A stretch of 64,000 nucleotides of DNA from Takifugu bimaculatus (lineage: Eukaryota > Chordata > Actinopteri > Tetraodontiformes > Tetraodontidae), in NCBI GenBank assembly GCA_004026145.2, contig CP034977.1, positions 1,397,043 through 1,461,042 of the forward strand. The letters run 5' to 3'. This document shows, piece after piece, positions 37,781 through 51,402 of the stretch; the stretch's first letter is position 1, and each line of letters opens with the position of its first letter. The notes beneath the pieces were generated by a model. It was not told where the DNA came from. It saw nothing but the letters and a program-made list of their open reading frames with translations, and made no database searches. The position numbers and the translations under genes were made by a program.

Positions 37781-40579
37781 CGTGTAAACTGCATGCCTAA
37801 TCGATCAGGTTATATGCGAATCGTGTTTTTCTAAACAAAGGCGAAGTGAGCAGACAATGTCGGACACATATTCGGCACAATGGAGAACAAATAGGAAAAG
37901 GTGTCAGCCCTTCAGTAATCTGGTATCTGCATATAAACTGTGGACTTTGGGAATGTTTGCAGATCGAAACAACGGGCGCACGTAGAAGGCTCACATTAAC
38001 ACCGACTGAAGGGAAGTCACACCTCACTTATTATATTCAGCCTCCAAATGTGTCACCTTTCAAATAGAAATGAAGTGTTGCATGGTTCAGCAAATCAGAC
38101 TGTAAACAATATCTATTACCCAGAATCTGGCATTTAGATGTCTTCTGTTCACGTCAGCAACCCTGGAAGGATGATTCACCCCCAACAGGGACTTGACAGA
38201 TTCAAATGGAACAATTATCAGTGTCAGGGATGTGTCAATACAACATTAAAGCCTTATCTGGCAGCAGATCCTGTTGCATCTGTGCTGTTGGGTTAGCAGT
38301 CAGCTGAGGCTGCAGGATTTTTAAAACAAGTCGCGTTTTCTTGCCGACCATAAACGTCCCGTGTGGGATTTACGCAACTTAATCTCCATGTTGAAAAAGA
38401 AGGAGGGGAAAAGGCCAAACAAAGAGCAGTCACAGTCCGTCAGAGGAACACAGCTGTATTTACAAACAGTTTTTTATGTGGAGGCAGGCTCTGGAATAGA
38501 GCAGATGGATGACAAATCTGTTTCAAATGAAGGAAAACACACAGCCAGGTGTCGGTGTTTCAGAGGCAGCAGTACTAATCTATTCATTAGCGTTTTTACA
38601 GTGCACACTCATTCAGCTGCAGGCCGGAGAGCCCGTAAAAACAAAAGCAAACGAAAGTGTCCACGTGACACTGTCAACCGTAGCGGCGCTCTGCTTATGC
38701 AAAACATGGAGGTACTGCAACTCCAGCCAGAATGCAGATAAAAGCAGCGGAAGGAATTTTAATAGCACGTTGGATCCAAACATTTGGAATATTATGAACG
38801 AAGGGGAACATTTAGAGAGTCGCATGCAGCTCCTGTTGTTTTTATAAGCACAGGATGAAACAGAGCTGCACAAAATCACAGGCATTCAAATCTAAAAGAG
38901 CACTTATTACAGGAGAGATTTGAAGCTCTCACAGTCCAAATAATCCCCCGGCCTGGTGGCTGTGCATATATTTCATGCAGAAAACTGCTGGTTTTGTGTC
39001 AACAGATGTCGGCAATAATCAGGGGACGTCGTGTCAGAGTCCTTGAAAGTTTTGAAATCAACATGTTGGCGCTCACAGTGACAAGGCTGAACAGAACTGC
39101 TTTAATCAACTCAAAGGTGAGGTGTTGTGACTCATTCAAGCGAGGGAACGGCTTGTGAAGAGGGAAGGTAGCGAGTGCAATGAGAACATTTATTTAAACC
39201 CTAATTGCCTCAGACACAAAATAAACGGTTGCTCCTGCTTTCGGGGCACTTTACTAGCTAAGCTCATTCAGTCCCGCTGGTCCTACGGCTGATTGGTTGG
39301 TGATCGGGGCTCCGTTTTCTAATGGGTGACAACGATGTGGACCGCGCAGGCTTGTGTATTTGCAGCCGCAGATGATCTGCGTCTTGGTGCCTTCCACGCG
39401 CCCCCCAGCTCGTTCTGGCCGCAGTAACATGTCCTTCATCCCATCAAGCAGAGGTGAGCAGTTGTGGGATCAGTGTGTGATGAAACACACGCACGCAGAC
39501 ACACACACAAAAGCTCCTTTCTTGGTCCTCTTTAATCAGGCAGAGTATCCCTTACAGGGTCGTCCAGGGCTGAACGTGAGAGCGGAGCTTCATAGACGGG
39601 TCATCCCCTCACACACCTACAGCAGATTCACTTCTGTTATGGTTTGTGAAGCTCTAATAAAAAGCCTTTCAAGTGGTTTTGTGCTGTTAATTAACCCGGG
39701 CTGATAGCATGAATTAGCCTGTGATGAGTGCGCTGCGAAGCTTTTTCCCAGCATTCAAGAGCGCCACAGTCAGTCACGGCGCAGAGACCCCACATGAAAT
39801 TCACAGCAACAAAATGGCATTTGAAATTGTGAATTCCTCCCAAGCATCCCGTGATAGAGGAAAACGCGGCGGGAATCCGACACGCAGGAGACCAAAATAA
39901 ATAAATAAATAAAATGCCTGTGCATGTTAAAGGCCCATGAGCCATCAAACTCCCCGAGGCTACAAAGAGCCCTTTGAGCAAATGGATGGCAACAGCTGCA
40001 AACTCGGGGTTGTTCCTAATGTTCGCGGTGCAGATGTCTGCACTTGAGTCCCGCAGCCTGAGAGCGATCCCACACTGAGCTGCTCTCACATCTCTGCAGC
40101 TTCATTTAACTCTGAGCTCCATATTAAAAGCTGCTCCGTAGTTACAGCGAGAGGTCTGCGGCCTTTGTTTCGCAGCTCTGGTGCTCTCACTTTAATGCAT
40201 CCAACCTTAAACTGTTTGATGCACAGTATTGTAAAGCCTTAAACCCTTATGCTACCATCAGGTTGCTTCAGTTGCTCTCATAATTCTTGCTTAAGCATGA
40301 AGATAACGGCGAGCAACAGCCACATCCGCAGATTCAGCCAGCTCCTCCTTTTAATTCGGACAAACGGCGGCAGCGGCAACACGCTGAATATTTAATGCTT
40401 CTCTGCAAAAGAGCTGCTGAATATAACGGCTGGATGCTGGACTCGCTTTGCTTTAAATTGAAAAATGTAACTAATGAGGGACGATTGTTAAAAGGGAATT
40501 AAAGGTTCACGCGCAGAGGCAGTGTCACAGAACGGAGACGATAAAGCTGCAGTAATCAAAATAACCAGCTGGGACGGCA

Positions 40580-43423
40580 GAGTTTTGGACTCATTTAATG
40601 TTTAAAACATGTACAAGTTACTTCACTGGGTCATCACAATTGAACAAGGATTGTTTTTTTGTTGTTTTTTCTATTTGTAACACCCTCAGAAATATACATT
40701 CACATGGCTGCATACAGACAGGTTCTCTCTTTTGTTTTTATCTGAATAACACAAACTCCACAGACTGTATGCATCACCCCTCTGAACGACAGTGAAGCTG
40801 CTAGTGGCATATCAAAAAAGAAAGAGAAGAACATTTTTAGGTGGGACTAATGCATCCAACAGCTTCATCTATCCACAACTGGACCTATTTTTGCAGTCAA
40901 AATAAGAATATTTTACATGAACAGTCCCTACATGTTTGTCCCTAAATAGATTCCAACTCTAATCTCAACCTTATGTACAGTATTTACAGCAGAATGTCGG
41001 ACATACCGGATACAAAAACAGCATATTAGGATGGAATGAAGTTACAGTCAGTATTACAAAATAGAAACGCGGAACGACGTGAAGACAACGCGTACACCGA
41101 CTGATGGAAATGTTTTTCCCCGCTCTCCATCATGTGTGATGCAGGTGTGGCACTTTTTTTTTTCATAATACAGATGCAAATAACGACAAAATGAAGCTGA
41201 CACTTTGTGCTTTAAAAGAATCATCTTTGGGCCAGAGTTCAATTATTATTCCCGAAAACAGGTTGCCAATTTCTCCTTTAGCTGGATTTGGGTTTGTGCT
41301 TTAAAAACTCAGTAATCTGCGAAAAGATTCACTTTCATTAGGACTGAATAGTTTGACCATAATAATGAGTCCATTTTAAGACAAAATCGTTCAATTTAGA
41401 GAGCAGTATAGGTATCGCGCTCAGTCTCATTTGGAGCTAAAAACGTTTTGAAGATTAAATTTCACTTCAATACTACTCATTTTAATAGCATCTTTATAGG
41501 CACTGAAGAAAACGTGTGTTTCATGTTAAATGAAGACGTTCAGAAATTGTTCATTCTGCATTTTGAACGCAGAAAACTCGGTTTTGTTAATACAAACTGA
41601 GGCTCGTGATGCACATGCTGATCGAGAAACACACAGCAGACAAGCATCTCCAGCCGGCAGACAGATTTGCAAGCAAAAAAGTGTCTTTCTTCTTTGCACT
41701 CTTGTTTTTTTACCCCACTTTTTTTGATACAGTATATATATATATATTTGTATACTTTCTGTGTGTGATAACTGCGGGATTGTTGCTGGCTCTGCCGCTA
41801 AAGTCGTACCGTTAGAAATACTAAGGTGAGCTGTCGTGGAGAGCAAATGCACAGGAATTGATACAGCAGCAACACACACTCCAAACCACCCACGCTCTCT
41901 CACACACACACACACACACACACCACACAAACATGCATAAAATAAGCAATAACATAGTATTTATATTCATCAGAGCCGGTTAGTTGTTGTTTAATGTGCT
42001 CCTGATATTTCATGATAGAGCTTCAGTTTTGGGGTGAAAACTCATTTCCTGATTGCGAAATGCACCTCAGTGCTACTAATCCATTAGTTCTGCGGCAGAA
42101 GCTTCCAGTACGACGTGATAAAAGCGATTTAAAAAAGGTCATACATATTTAATTAGCATGTTGGGAACATCTGGGGACAGGAAAAACCATCACTTCTTCT
42201 AATCTCCAACACAAAAGCAGCAGAAATCCGTGTTAGACAGAAAACAACAGGTAGAAAAGAAAAACCAACAAAAACAACCGCAGGAAAGCAGCAAGTGACT
42301 TTAAACTCCAACACGGCCACCATAATCATTCCCTTTACATATTAAAGCGGTCTATCCTCAGAACGGAAAATAAAAGAGTCTCCTCCTCTGTGTGTATGTG
42401 TCCATAGAGTGAGCGCTCGCTCGCAGTAAAAGCTGTTGGTTTTGTTTTTCTTTTTTAAGCACATGATAGAGAGAAGAGGAGACACAGAGTCTTTTCTCTG
42501 ACATCCATTTGATAAAAGCAGAGTTACATCAAAACATAATCACAAGGCATCAAGATAAAACTCAGACACTCTGTTTCTACGTTAGCTTGTGTATCAGGCT
42601 GAGGTTTTTGGAGCATTATTGAAGGTTTATGGACGCGGATGTGATCCTGCCGCACCACTGCAGCCCTCCTCACCCCTGCTGTTATCATGCACTGATGTGA
42701 GGATTCATTATCGAAGGGGGTCACTGAACACTTTTGGAAAAAATAAAATAAACAAAATCGGCAAACCTGCATTAAATGCTGTATTATATATATAGAAAAA
42801 TGGAGAAATTTCATTAGCGCTGACCCCGGTGAGAAGCAGGATACGGGTTCTTTCCACTTCCTCTAGAACATTTGACCACAAAAATACATTAACATTGAAA
42901 ATCCCACCGATTAAGGAATACATCTGAACTCTCTGGTCACTTATAAATCATACAAAAGGACATTACAAAACTAACAAAACGGTAATGGAGGAAAAAAAGA
43001 CCCAAAACTTAATTGCACATCCAGTGTAAGACTTTCACAAATGTGCTCAGCAAAACCTTAACCTGCACTCTCTTTTTTTACATTTAATACATTTAGAACA
43101 TGGAAAAATACACAAAAAAATGAATATTACACCAGTACTAATCAAGCCACGACCACAGAGGCCACTTACATACCTTGGTTTGTGTCAGTCGCCCGTTTGT
43201 CTGGATGGAACAGATACCAATGTTTTTGTTTACTAGCACTTGAATAGACACTCGTTTCTCTACATGAGATTAGTTGGATGGGGTCTGATGGGGAGATACC
43301 AAGGGGAAGGCTTTCCGAGCCGACCAGGAGAGGGATTGGGATGGGTGGGGTTGTGATGGAGGTGAAGGGTGCAGTGGAATGCAGTTGTGGGGGGGGGGGC
43401 GATGGTTTGGTCGTCGCATGCCA
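40580..43423 (-). other. nectin1: probable 3' UTR of the nectin1 alpha transcript
   Basis: About 2.8 kb downstream of the alpha stop contains no coding exon. It is AT-rich on the minus strand and has several ATTAAA variants of the poly(A) signal (minus-strand copies at about 43083, 42148, 41480 and 40594-40599). I chose the last because GT-rich sequence follows it on the minus strand and the base composition changes there. The tract contains a short (CA)n at 41901-41923 and an AT dinucleotide run near 41735-41747. The 3' end is an estimate; no canonical AATAAA was found at a decisive position. Confidence 0.4.
41901..41923. repeat. (CA)n short microsatellite
   Basis: About 11 units, inside the probable alpha 3' UTR. 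Confidence 0.95.
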
Positions 43424-43917
43424 CTACACGTACCACTCTTTCTTAGAAATGACAGAACCGTCGGTTTGAGAGATCATGTCATCGGCTATCTCGGGTTCCG
43501 GGTCGTACTGGAAGGCCAGAGTCCGCTCGTCGTAATCTCGGCTCTCTCCTTCATCCACTGTGAAATAGGGCCTCTTCAAGTCCTCTTGCTCGCCGTCGAA
43601 GTCACGCTCGCCTGCCTCGAACCCGCCAGGTCTGCCGATCTGTGCCGGTTTCTTCTCATCGTCCGAGTCGTCCGGGTACTTGGGGATGGGGGGATGAGCG
43701 GGCAGCCCGCCGGCTTTGCTGTAGCCGTTTCCGAAAACGTGCTTCTTGGTGCTGTAGTCACCTTTGAAGGTGTGCTGGCGGCGGCGCAGGAATATGAAGA
43801 GCAGGATGGCCGCCAAGATCAGAAAGGCCACCCCCCCAACAGCGCCCCCGATGGCAGCCTCATTACTGTGCGGCTCCTGCCGGGTGTCGGGTTCCTCGGT
43901 TGGGTTGTTAGGGAATT
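43424..43917 (-). CDS. nectin1: nectin1 alpha terminal exon: transmembrane segment and afadin-binding tail
   Basis: This single 494-nt exon follows a CTACCCAG acceptor in phase 1 and ends at a TAG stop (43424-43426). It encodes a short juxtamembrane stalk (EFPNNPTEEPDTRQEP), one membrane helix (AAIGGAVGGVAFLILAAILL), a basic stop-transfer RRRQ, and the conserved nectin-1 tail HTFKGDYSTKKHVFGNGYSK, YPDDSDDEKK, RPYFTVDE, FQYDPE and DGSVISKKEWYV. The last four residues, EWYV, are the motif by which nectins bind the PDZ domain of afadin and so link to actin. The glutamate-rich insert of human nectin-1 is shorter here (FEAGERDFDGEQED). The tail places this gene with nectin-1 rather than nectin-2, -3 or -4. 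A C-rich run on the coding strand lies about 25 nt past the stop. Confidence 0.96.
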
Positions 43918-46900
43918 CTGGGTAGGAAAAGACAGATGGAAGGGAGTGTGTCAGTGCTCTGGTGGGAGGAGGTGCGTTTGTGCAGGTGCAGAATCTTTTT
44001 TAAGTTTAGGAAAGATGAAGGGAGACAAGGACGGAAAAGCGAAGGGAAAAGGACAGGACCCCCCCTCCCCACCGGCGCCCCAAACCCAACGGAGCCCTGA
44101 CGGACAGTGACATGACTCCAATGACATTCGCATGCAGATATGAAACCACAGCCTGTGGAGCAGAAACCATTCAGGAGTGAAACGAGTGGTGAGATTAAAG
44201 TGAGGCGTCGTCAGCATGCATCCAACCCCATCACACCCCCGTTAGGTGGAAGCATCATCGGACGGGAGCATGAATTCATATGGATTTCAGTGGAAACAGT
44301 CGGCGTTTACAGGTTTCATTAACATCTCATGGGACGGTTCTGATGCTGCGGCACAGCCCAGTTTAGGATATGAGAGTCTGACATAAAAGCACTTCATCAT
44401 CATTGCAGCACTGGCGAAATGAACGGGCGCTGGCAGAGATGATTATTAGCAGCTAAGCATATGCAGTTAAAATGCATCCAGAGAGCTCATAAATATGACA
44501 GTTTAGAGTTCAGGCAGCACAGCAGAAAGCTAAGAGATGCTTGAAAATAAAATAAAAAAGACAGCATTGAGTAAACACGGCAGAGAAAAATATGAAATTG
44601 ACCATCTGTCAAAGATGTGTTTGAATGTAGGGCAAAGTCACAACGACTAATGGTGTGCTGGACACAAACAGCTGCTAAAATACCTGATTCTGCCTCACAA
44701 ATACAACAAAAGAGAGATTTTATGTTTCCAAGCTGCCGGGGACAAATCTGGGGCTAACATGTGCCCTTCCATTCATCTCGGAGCCTCATACGTGCCATCC
44801 CACAGGAAGAAAAACAACGCACGGGCCTTAGACAGCTGTCCTCTACAGCAGAACTAAGAGCAGGACCAACATCTGGGCTCTAAAGCCCTCCTTCCCAGAA
44901 GCAGGAGGCTGTGTGAAGCTCCTTTGAGAAGCACAGGAGAAGAAGAAGAAGCCTTTATCTTCAGTAATGATCAAAGACTCGGGGCGCATGTCTGATCCTG
45001 CAGAGCAGAGGCCCATTTAAGAGCAGTCTTCAATCCTCCACAGACGTGTGAGAGTTGCACCATCCACGAAACAAACCAGACCTGCACAATCAGGCAAGAC
45101 CGGACCCGTCGGGCTGATTGATCACCAGCCCATTACGACACTGCAGGAACTGATGTTCACAGATAATAAGATGACTCATAATGGGAAAGTTGTTGCCACA
45201 TAAACCGAGGAAGCACATTGATTTAAGCGAAAAATAAATGATGCTTAGGTTTGACGTACATGCCCATTATTTTTAATTAACGCAGTCAGTGGGAGGGGTG
45301 TAAAAATCCGTGGATCCGTGGAGCAGATGCAGTCAGAGCGACTCTGCGGCCAGGACACAGTGTTATCGTCCGGGTATCAATGTAATAACGCAGCGACAGA
45401 GATTGGTGGGCGGCCGAAACAGAACAAATTTACGGCTTCTATCCATCCATTATACATGCAGGCATTTAAAGACTGGGTAACTTTCAAAGTCCTCCCGTCA
45501 CCTTGTTGAGAATCTCTGGAAACAAGCTAATCTTTACATCTCCAGAGGCCCCAGATCGCCGAATAAAAAGTCCAAATTTCACGCAGAAGCCGAGAATGAT
45601 TTTCAAATGATGACTCTAAATGGCCGATTCCGAACCATTACATTCAATTAGACCTGCTTTTGGTTGGAAACCATGAATCTATCCGTAGTGGAAAATGGTA
45701 AAAGAAGCTGCTGCAGCTTCCCTATCTCCTTTAATTACGGCGCTTTATCGGTAAAAATGGGAGACCTCCCAAACACAGCCGCTGTCGTCAGACGCTCCTC
45801 CGCTGCAGCCTTTCTCCCAGGGCAGACGGCAAAAGCGCTCCAATTTCCAGAAGCGGCGCCGGGCACAGTCTCAAATATCAGCTCAGGTTTTAATCTGACC
45901 ACCTAATGGGATTATTCAGACACAGGCCTTCATTACACACATGAATGAGAGCAGAGCCAGGTCACCTCTGTTTGAGAATACATCCTCCAAAGACGGGCTG
46001 GAATCCGCAGGACGGAGGGAGTCAAGAGAGAAGATGAAAACATTGTCCGGTAATCCTCCTCTAACTCTCCCGTCTACAATCTGCCTTTGCTCCCATCAGT
46101 TCGGAACTCCGCTCCCATAATCAGGCTGCCTTTATTTGAGGATTGAGAGGACTCGCTAAATTCAGTAATGACAAAAAGGTGCGGCAGCGAGCCTTCAAAG
46201 CTGATTTTTGTCACCCTCCGTTTCTATAAAGGATCGAGTGACAGCACCTTTTTAACACCGGTACTTTGAAGATACCAACACTGAAGCGTGTTTTTCGCCG
46301 TGCGAACCGTCACGATGAAAGCAGTCGTTAAGGATCCAGGTATTTTTGTGGGCTGTTTTGCTCAGCTTTACTGTGTGTTGCGCACCATAACAGAATTTCT
46401 AAAGGATTTATTATGACGCCTCGCCAGGGAGGGAGTGGAAGTGAGGGGTATTGAAGTGTTCAAATGGCTGTAACTACGTGATGGGGTAGTCTAAAAGTGG
46501 GAAGCAAAAGAGAAAATAGAGGCAGAAACAACAAAGAGGCACATCATCTCCATACTCTGCACAACGTCTTCCTGTTATCCTCTAACTCGGGTATGGGAGG
46601 GTCCCCAGCAGAGCTCAGAGCTCATCTTAATGGTGTTATCAGTCTGCTTTGTCCACAAGGTCACACCTCAGGAAGACATGTCATGCAGACTCGCTCCAGA
46701 ACAAGGTGGCAACCTGCCTCCTCTCCCACGGTGTGTGCGGAGAGTATAATGGCTGGAACCGACCCCATCACACAAACACCGGTGATTACGCACATTTAAA
46801 AATGGTTGGCATATGTTGGAACCTTTGATGTGCCGGTATCTGCCTGCAACACAATGGCAGCACAAGAGGGTTCCTGATACTCTTCCAGGCAACAAAAGGA

Positions 46901-49900
46901 CAGGAAACATGAAGACGGTGAATACAGCCTTGAGTTGCGATGACTAAACGCCGCTATTGAGATTAATAGGCACCAGGATTAGCCGTGAAAGGCTATAATT
47001 CAATTCTGAGGAATGATGGATTTAATTTTCAGGTGAAGAATAATATCCAGGTGTTGCAGCCATTTAAATGCTGTTACTGTGCTGCATTGAAAAGCATTTT
47101 CAAGTTGCGGACACTTGATTGAAAGTATTATTCACTGCCTCTGACTCTGTTCCTGCCATTTCAGTTACATTCACAGCAGTAACAGTCAATCTATAGGAAA
47201 AAGCCTGAAACACTCAGCGGCAACGGCACGGAAAATGTGTTTTTCTCCTCTTGTACAAATGAAACATTCACTGCGCCTGATTTCATTTGTGAAAAGAACA
47301 TACATTCAGGGTAGCGTTGTGTGTTTCAGCCCGAGCCACAGTGGCGAATGCTGCAGAGATACTGAAGAGGAGGAGTGTCGGTAGCAGACGATCCTTTCAA
47401 GTGAGACAAACTGTATCGCAACACGGCCCTGCTGATACCGTTTCTGGGTGTGCTGCAGTCGTGTCTGCACATGAAGCAGGGAGCGGCACCAAACACTCCC
47501 GATTCAGAGCGCAACCACACTGATGGAGGACAGGAATGCTAAGGAAGGCTTACTGCGCAAGGAGTGGCTCACTAATGTGAGTAAATGAGGGACAAGTAGC
47601 AAAAACACAGGCGAAAAGCAAATAGAGAGCAACTCTGAGGGGGGAGGGAGAGAAGGGAGTGATTGTCCGGTGACAGCCGCAAATAAAGAATGGCATAACA
47701 AGCGAAGGGGAATGAGGACAATCGGGGAAGAGGCATTAATTCAGTGATTCCAACCATCCTCATTACTCCTCCTGTCTGAATTTGCCAGTGGTTGTGAAGT
47801 CATGGAAATGTAATGGTGCCATGATGAATAAAAGCTCATCCCTGACAGGAATTTAGCATGCTGCTCGGGGAGCTGCGGCTGAGCCGACGCTCTTTTTCAC
47901 TCCATCACACGTTTCCTTCTAAAAAAAAAAAATTACTCTCGCTTCTGTTTTAGTCTGCTATCACCAGTTTTACCACAGCAGAAGCTCCCTTCATATGTAG
48001 GTAAATGACACTCTGAGGCATTGAAGAGCTCCAGACGAGAAAATCCGTTTCAGCCCCGCGTACACGCGGATAAAAAGCCCAGGACGCGCCGGCGGAGATA
48101 CTGCTTTGAAACATTGGCTTCAAAATGTGTGTCAGGTTGTGAACGTGCAGCAGCCTGCAAGATGGGCCGCCTATTTTCATATGAACCTCTGTCATAGATG
48201 ATACACAAACACTGTCTGCCACGTCCCGTGGTACTCAAGACAAAAACACCGAAAACACAGAAAGATTTTGGGTCCTTGTAGTCTCATGTTCACTGAATTT
48301 ACTGCCTGCATTTCCTACGACTGGTGTTAGCATTCCTTTAATGGCAGCTACAGATGCTAACATGTTTGCTCAGGTGTCACTGTTATGAATCCTTTTGCCA
48401 GAAGACTCGTCCTTACGTCCTTGAGACAATCAGCAAATGACCAACTGTACCTCTACGATGGCGTTTTTGCTTCAATTGATGTTTACTTCAAAAACCATAA
48501 ATATCCTTGTTTATGGTGCTACTTCAGCTCTTGATTTATTACGTCTTGTTTTGCAACTGCATGTAATGAGTGACTCGTCCTCGTCACCGGGACGTTGTCA
48601 TGCTCATCAGCTGCTGCAGCAGCAGATCTGGGGCCGGTGGACAGACCTCAGGACAATGGCTGACCTACTTCATCAGGCTCTCATGGAGGAATGACAGATC
48701 CAACCCCATATGGGTGGATGGTGAGGAGGAGGCGTTGGATGGAGCAGCAGAGCCGGGGCTGAAGGGCCGCAGCCAATCGGTGGCTCCGCCTGTCCCCCAC
48801 ATGGCTGTCCTCTACACATCCTCCAGAGAGCTCAAACAGCAAGCCAGGCAGAAGCAAATGTTAAGATAAATAACGACGATCCCAGCTGCTCCGCACACTC
48901 TGGCTCCCACTGCAGGGCCGTCCTTTATTTTTTTTGTTTCCAAAAGAAAGAAAACCTCCTTGCACACTGGACTCCTCCCACCTCCATTTTATTCAAAATG
49001 AGCCGCAGTCCCCCCTCCGTGTTTTCCCTGGCATAGAACAACACGGCAGAGACTTTATGGGCGGCCTGTGGTGTGCGAGCGAGGAAGCGTCTCGGGCTAA
49101 TGTCTCGTTTGGATAATGAGGTGTACTCTTGGCAGGATCTGAGTGACAATCATAGCATGTAGCGAGAACTGAGGGGATAGAAAGTCTGCCCATCCAGATC
49201 CTTCGGGGTCAGGAAATGCTGAAGTCTAAAGGTGACGAGAAGCTCGAAGCGAGGGCCCACGACACTGAATCTGCTCCTCCATCTGCCTGACAGCCGGCGC
49301 AGGCTTGAGTTAGGAGCATAATAATACACAAGATATACACATGTGGCCTTTGGGTCTATGAATAATGCAGGCGGATGTTTAAGAAGCAAGGGTGTAATGT
49401 GGTATAGCGCAGATGGAGACAGACTCATCCATAACAGGTGAAGACAAACAAATTTCACGTTGCTAGGGGAAGCCTCCGCAAGGCTGACATCATAATGTCC
49501 CTTGTTTCTGTCAAAGAAGAGACAAGGAGACAAATGGCAGCAGCACGGAGCAGCTCTGCTGTCCTGTGTCAGTAATATATGTCGTGATGTGTGTTTTACT
49601 CAAGGATTTTCTTGCCGCGGACTTGCAAGTTTTAACACACAGAGGAGCTATCGTGCTGACAGAACCGCCAGACCTTGCCTGCGCGGGCAGAGCGGCCCGT
49701 CTGTTTCCCAGCAGATAAAAAAGAGTCGGGATCAACACTTATATTTACAGCTCCCTGCTGCTGAGCACTGTCCACACCGATACAAATGTGGCCAGGGACT
49801 AAACTAACTAACTAAAAAAAAAGAGTTACTTACTTTTTCTCATTAATTTTGTCTCTACTGCTGTTCACATTAGCCAATCACTGCCATTGGAATGCATTAA

Positions 49901-51373
49901 CATAAGCATTCAAAATAAACAGTTTGTTTAGCATTTCAGTTCAAACCACGGCTGCCTTTTGAAGACGAAGATTTTGATCCTAACGAGCGCAAGCAAACTC
50001 TTGCTAACAGGCAGGTACACTCTGAGGAGGTACGCGGATCCAAAAGAAAGAGAGAGAGACAATAAAATGTCCTCGTCGGTAGTCTCAGGGCCTTTTCACT
50101 CTCACTGTGACTCATCGTCTTCACTCATGTTTTTCAGTGGTTTCTGACTGAGGATGGAGAAAAGAACCACCGTGGAGAGCTAAAGCTGATGCAGTCGCTA
50201 AACAGCGTCCTGCCCTCTTCTCCACCTCTGCTTCCCAGTTTCTGTTCACTCGAGAAGCCATTTCTGGGACCCGACCTGCCTCCTGGACTAACGGCGGAAA
50301 GTGAGAATCACTGAAGCGTGCATCTGAGTCAAACCGTTGCTCTTATTATTTTGATTTCTACTGGACTGGATTGTTTTATTCATCTCATTTTCAGCATGCG
50401 GCTGAGGTTCCCTTCTCTCTAACGACATTTGCTCACAGGAGAGACGAATATTCCTGCTCAGGCGAGCGTGAACAGATGTCAGCAATGGTTGCCCGTGCTG
50501 GGAGGAGGACCCGTCCGCAGACTTTCTCCGTAACTGAAAGAGAACGCGCTCGCTGTGCCCAGTTAACACGAGTGGTGTAGGAAAGAGGCGTTCAAAGTTT
50601 GCCCCTCTGAGATGTGAGCCAATTCGTCGAAGGGTCACAAACTGGTTGACCCTGAGACCAACTGATATTATCCTTCACAGCTGATGCTGCTAATGTGGCA
50701 GGAATTATGCATTGGCTTTGAATCAGTCCGGCCCCATCTCGCAAAGATTAGCACTGCCGCGCAGGAGAGTCAAGGTTAAAAAATATCTAATCAGGTCCCT
50801 TTGATTATTCAACCAAGTAAACAAACGTGCATGTGAATAGAAAGTGCCGTTTCATTGCGGCGCATTTTCACACACATCACATATCTGCTAAGTAAAAAGC
50901 ACACATCCCCTCTCAGGGTTGATAATGACATAATTGTAAGGCCATCCTGACAAAACAACCATTCATCATGTCTTATTATGTACTGGGAAGAAATGCAAGA
51001 TGGCAGCATCGATTTGTTTCGAGCACAAAACCTGAGTGTGATGGTGGAAAAGCTGATTATCCTAATGAAAGGATGATTTCGCTCTCTTGTGCTGGGGGAG
51101 ATCGTTGAGGTTTAACCACATTATTCAGTCATTCTTCCTGTGGTTTTGGCTGCTCCCATATTTTACAGGGCAGAGCCTGACTGGCATTCATTGTTTGAAG
51201 GTTTGATTGTCTATTTTTGAACACAGCCTCAGATGCCCATTAGTAATTAGCAGATTAAGCAGATCTGACGACTTGTCATCTTTCCCTGGGGGGATTAGAG
51301 AAGTGAATGTCAAAGATGGAGGTACGTTCTAAATAGAAGCCTGCTGCATCACTGCATCCTCCAGGCCACCGCC

Positions 51374-51402
51374 TCCCCCCCTCCCTCCCTCCCTCCCTCC
51401 CT
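51374..51402. repeat. (CCCT)n tract
   Basis: C-rich start followed by about five CCTC units. Confidence 0.92.

Larger units (their letters stand above)
16721..40579 (-). other. nectin1: intergenic-like intron between alpha 3' end and beta transmembrane exon
   Basis: For beta-type transcripts this is intron; for alpha transcripts it is downstream sequence. It holds most microsatellites of the window (26721-26811, 29657-29699, 30501-30544, 34026-34081, 34228-34275), the inverted repeat 26545-26674, and CpG-poor islands near 20540-21060 and 37576-37780. No further exon with nectin-like sequence was found, and no transposon ORF. Confidence 0.7.

Noticed and set aside
43379..44110. 243-residue plus-strand ORF, the longest in the window
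   Set aside because: It is antisense to the nectin1 alpha exon, and its length follows from the GC-rich coding sequence on the other strand. No recognisable domain.
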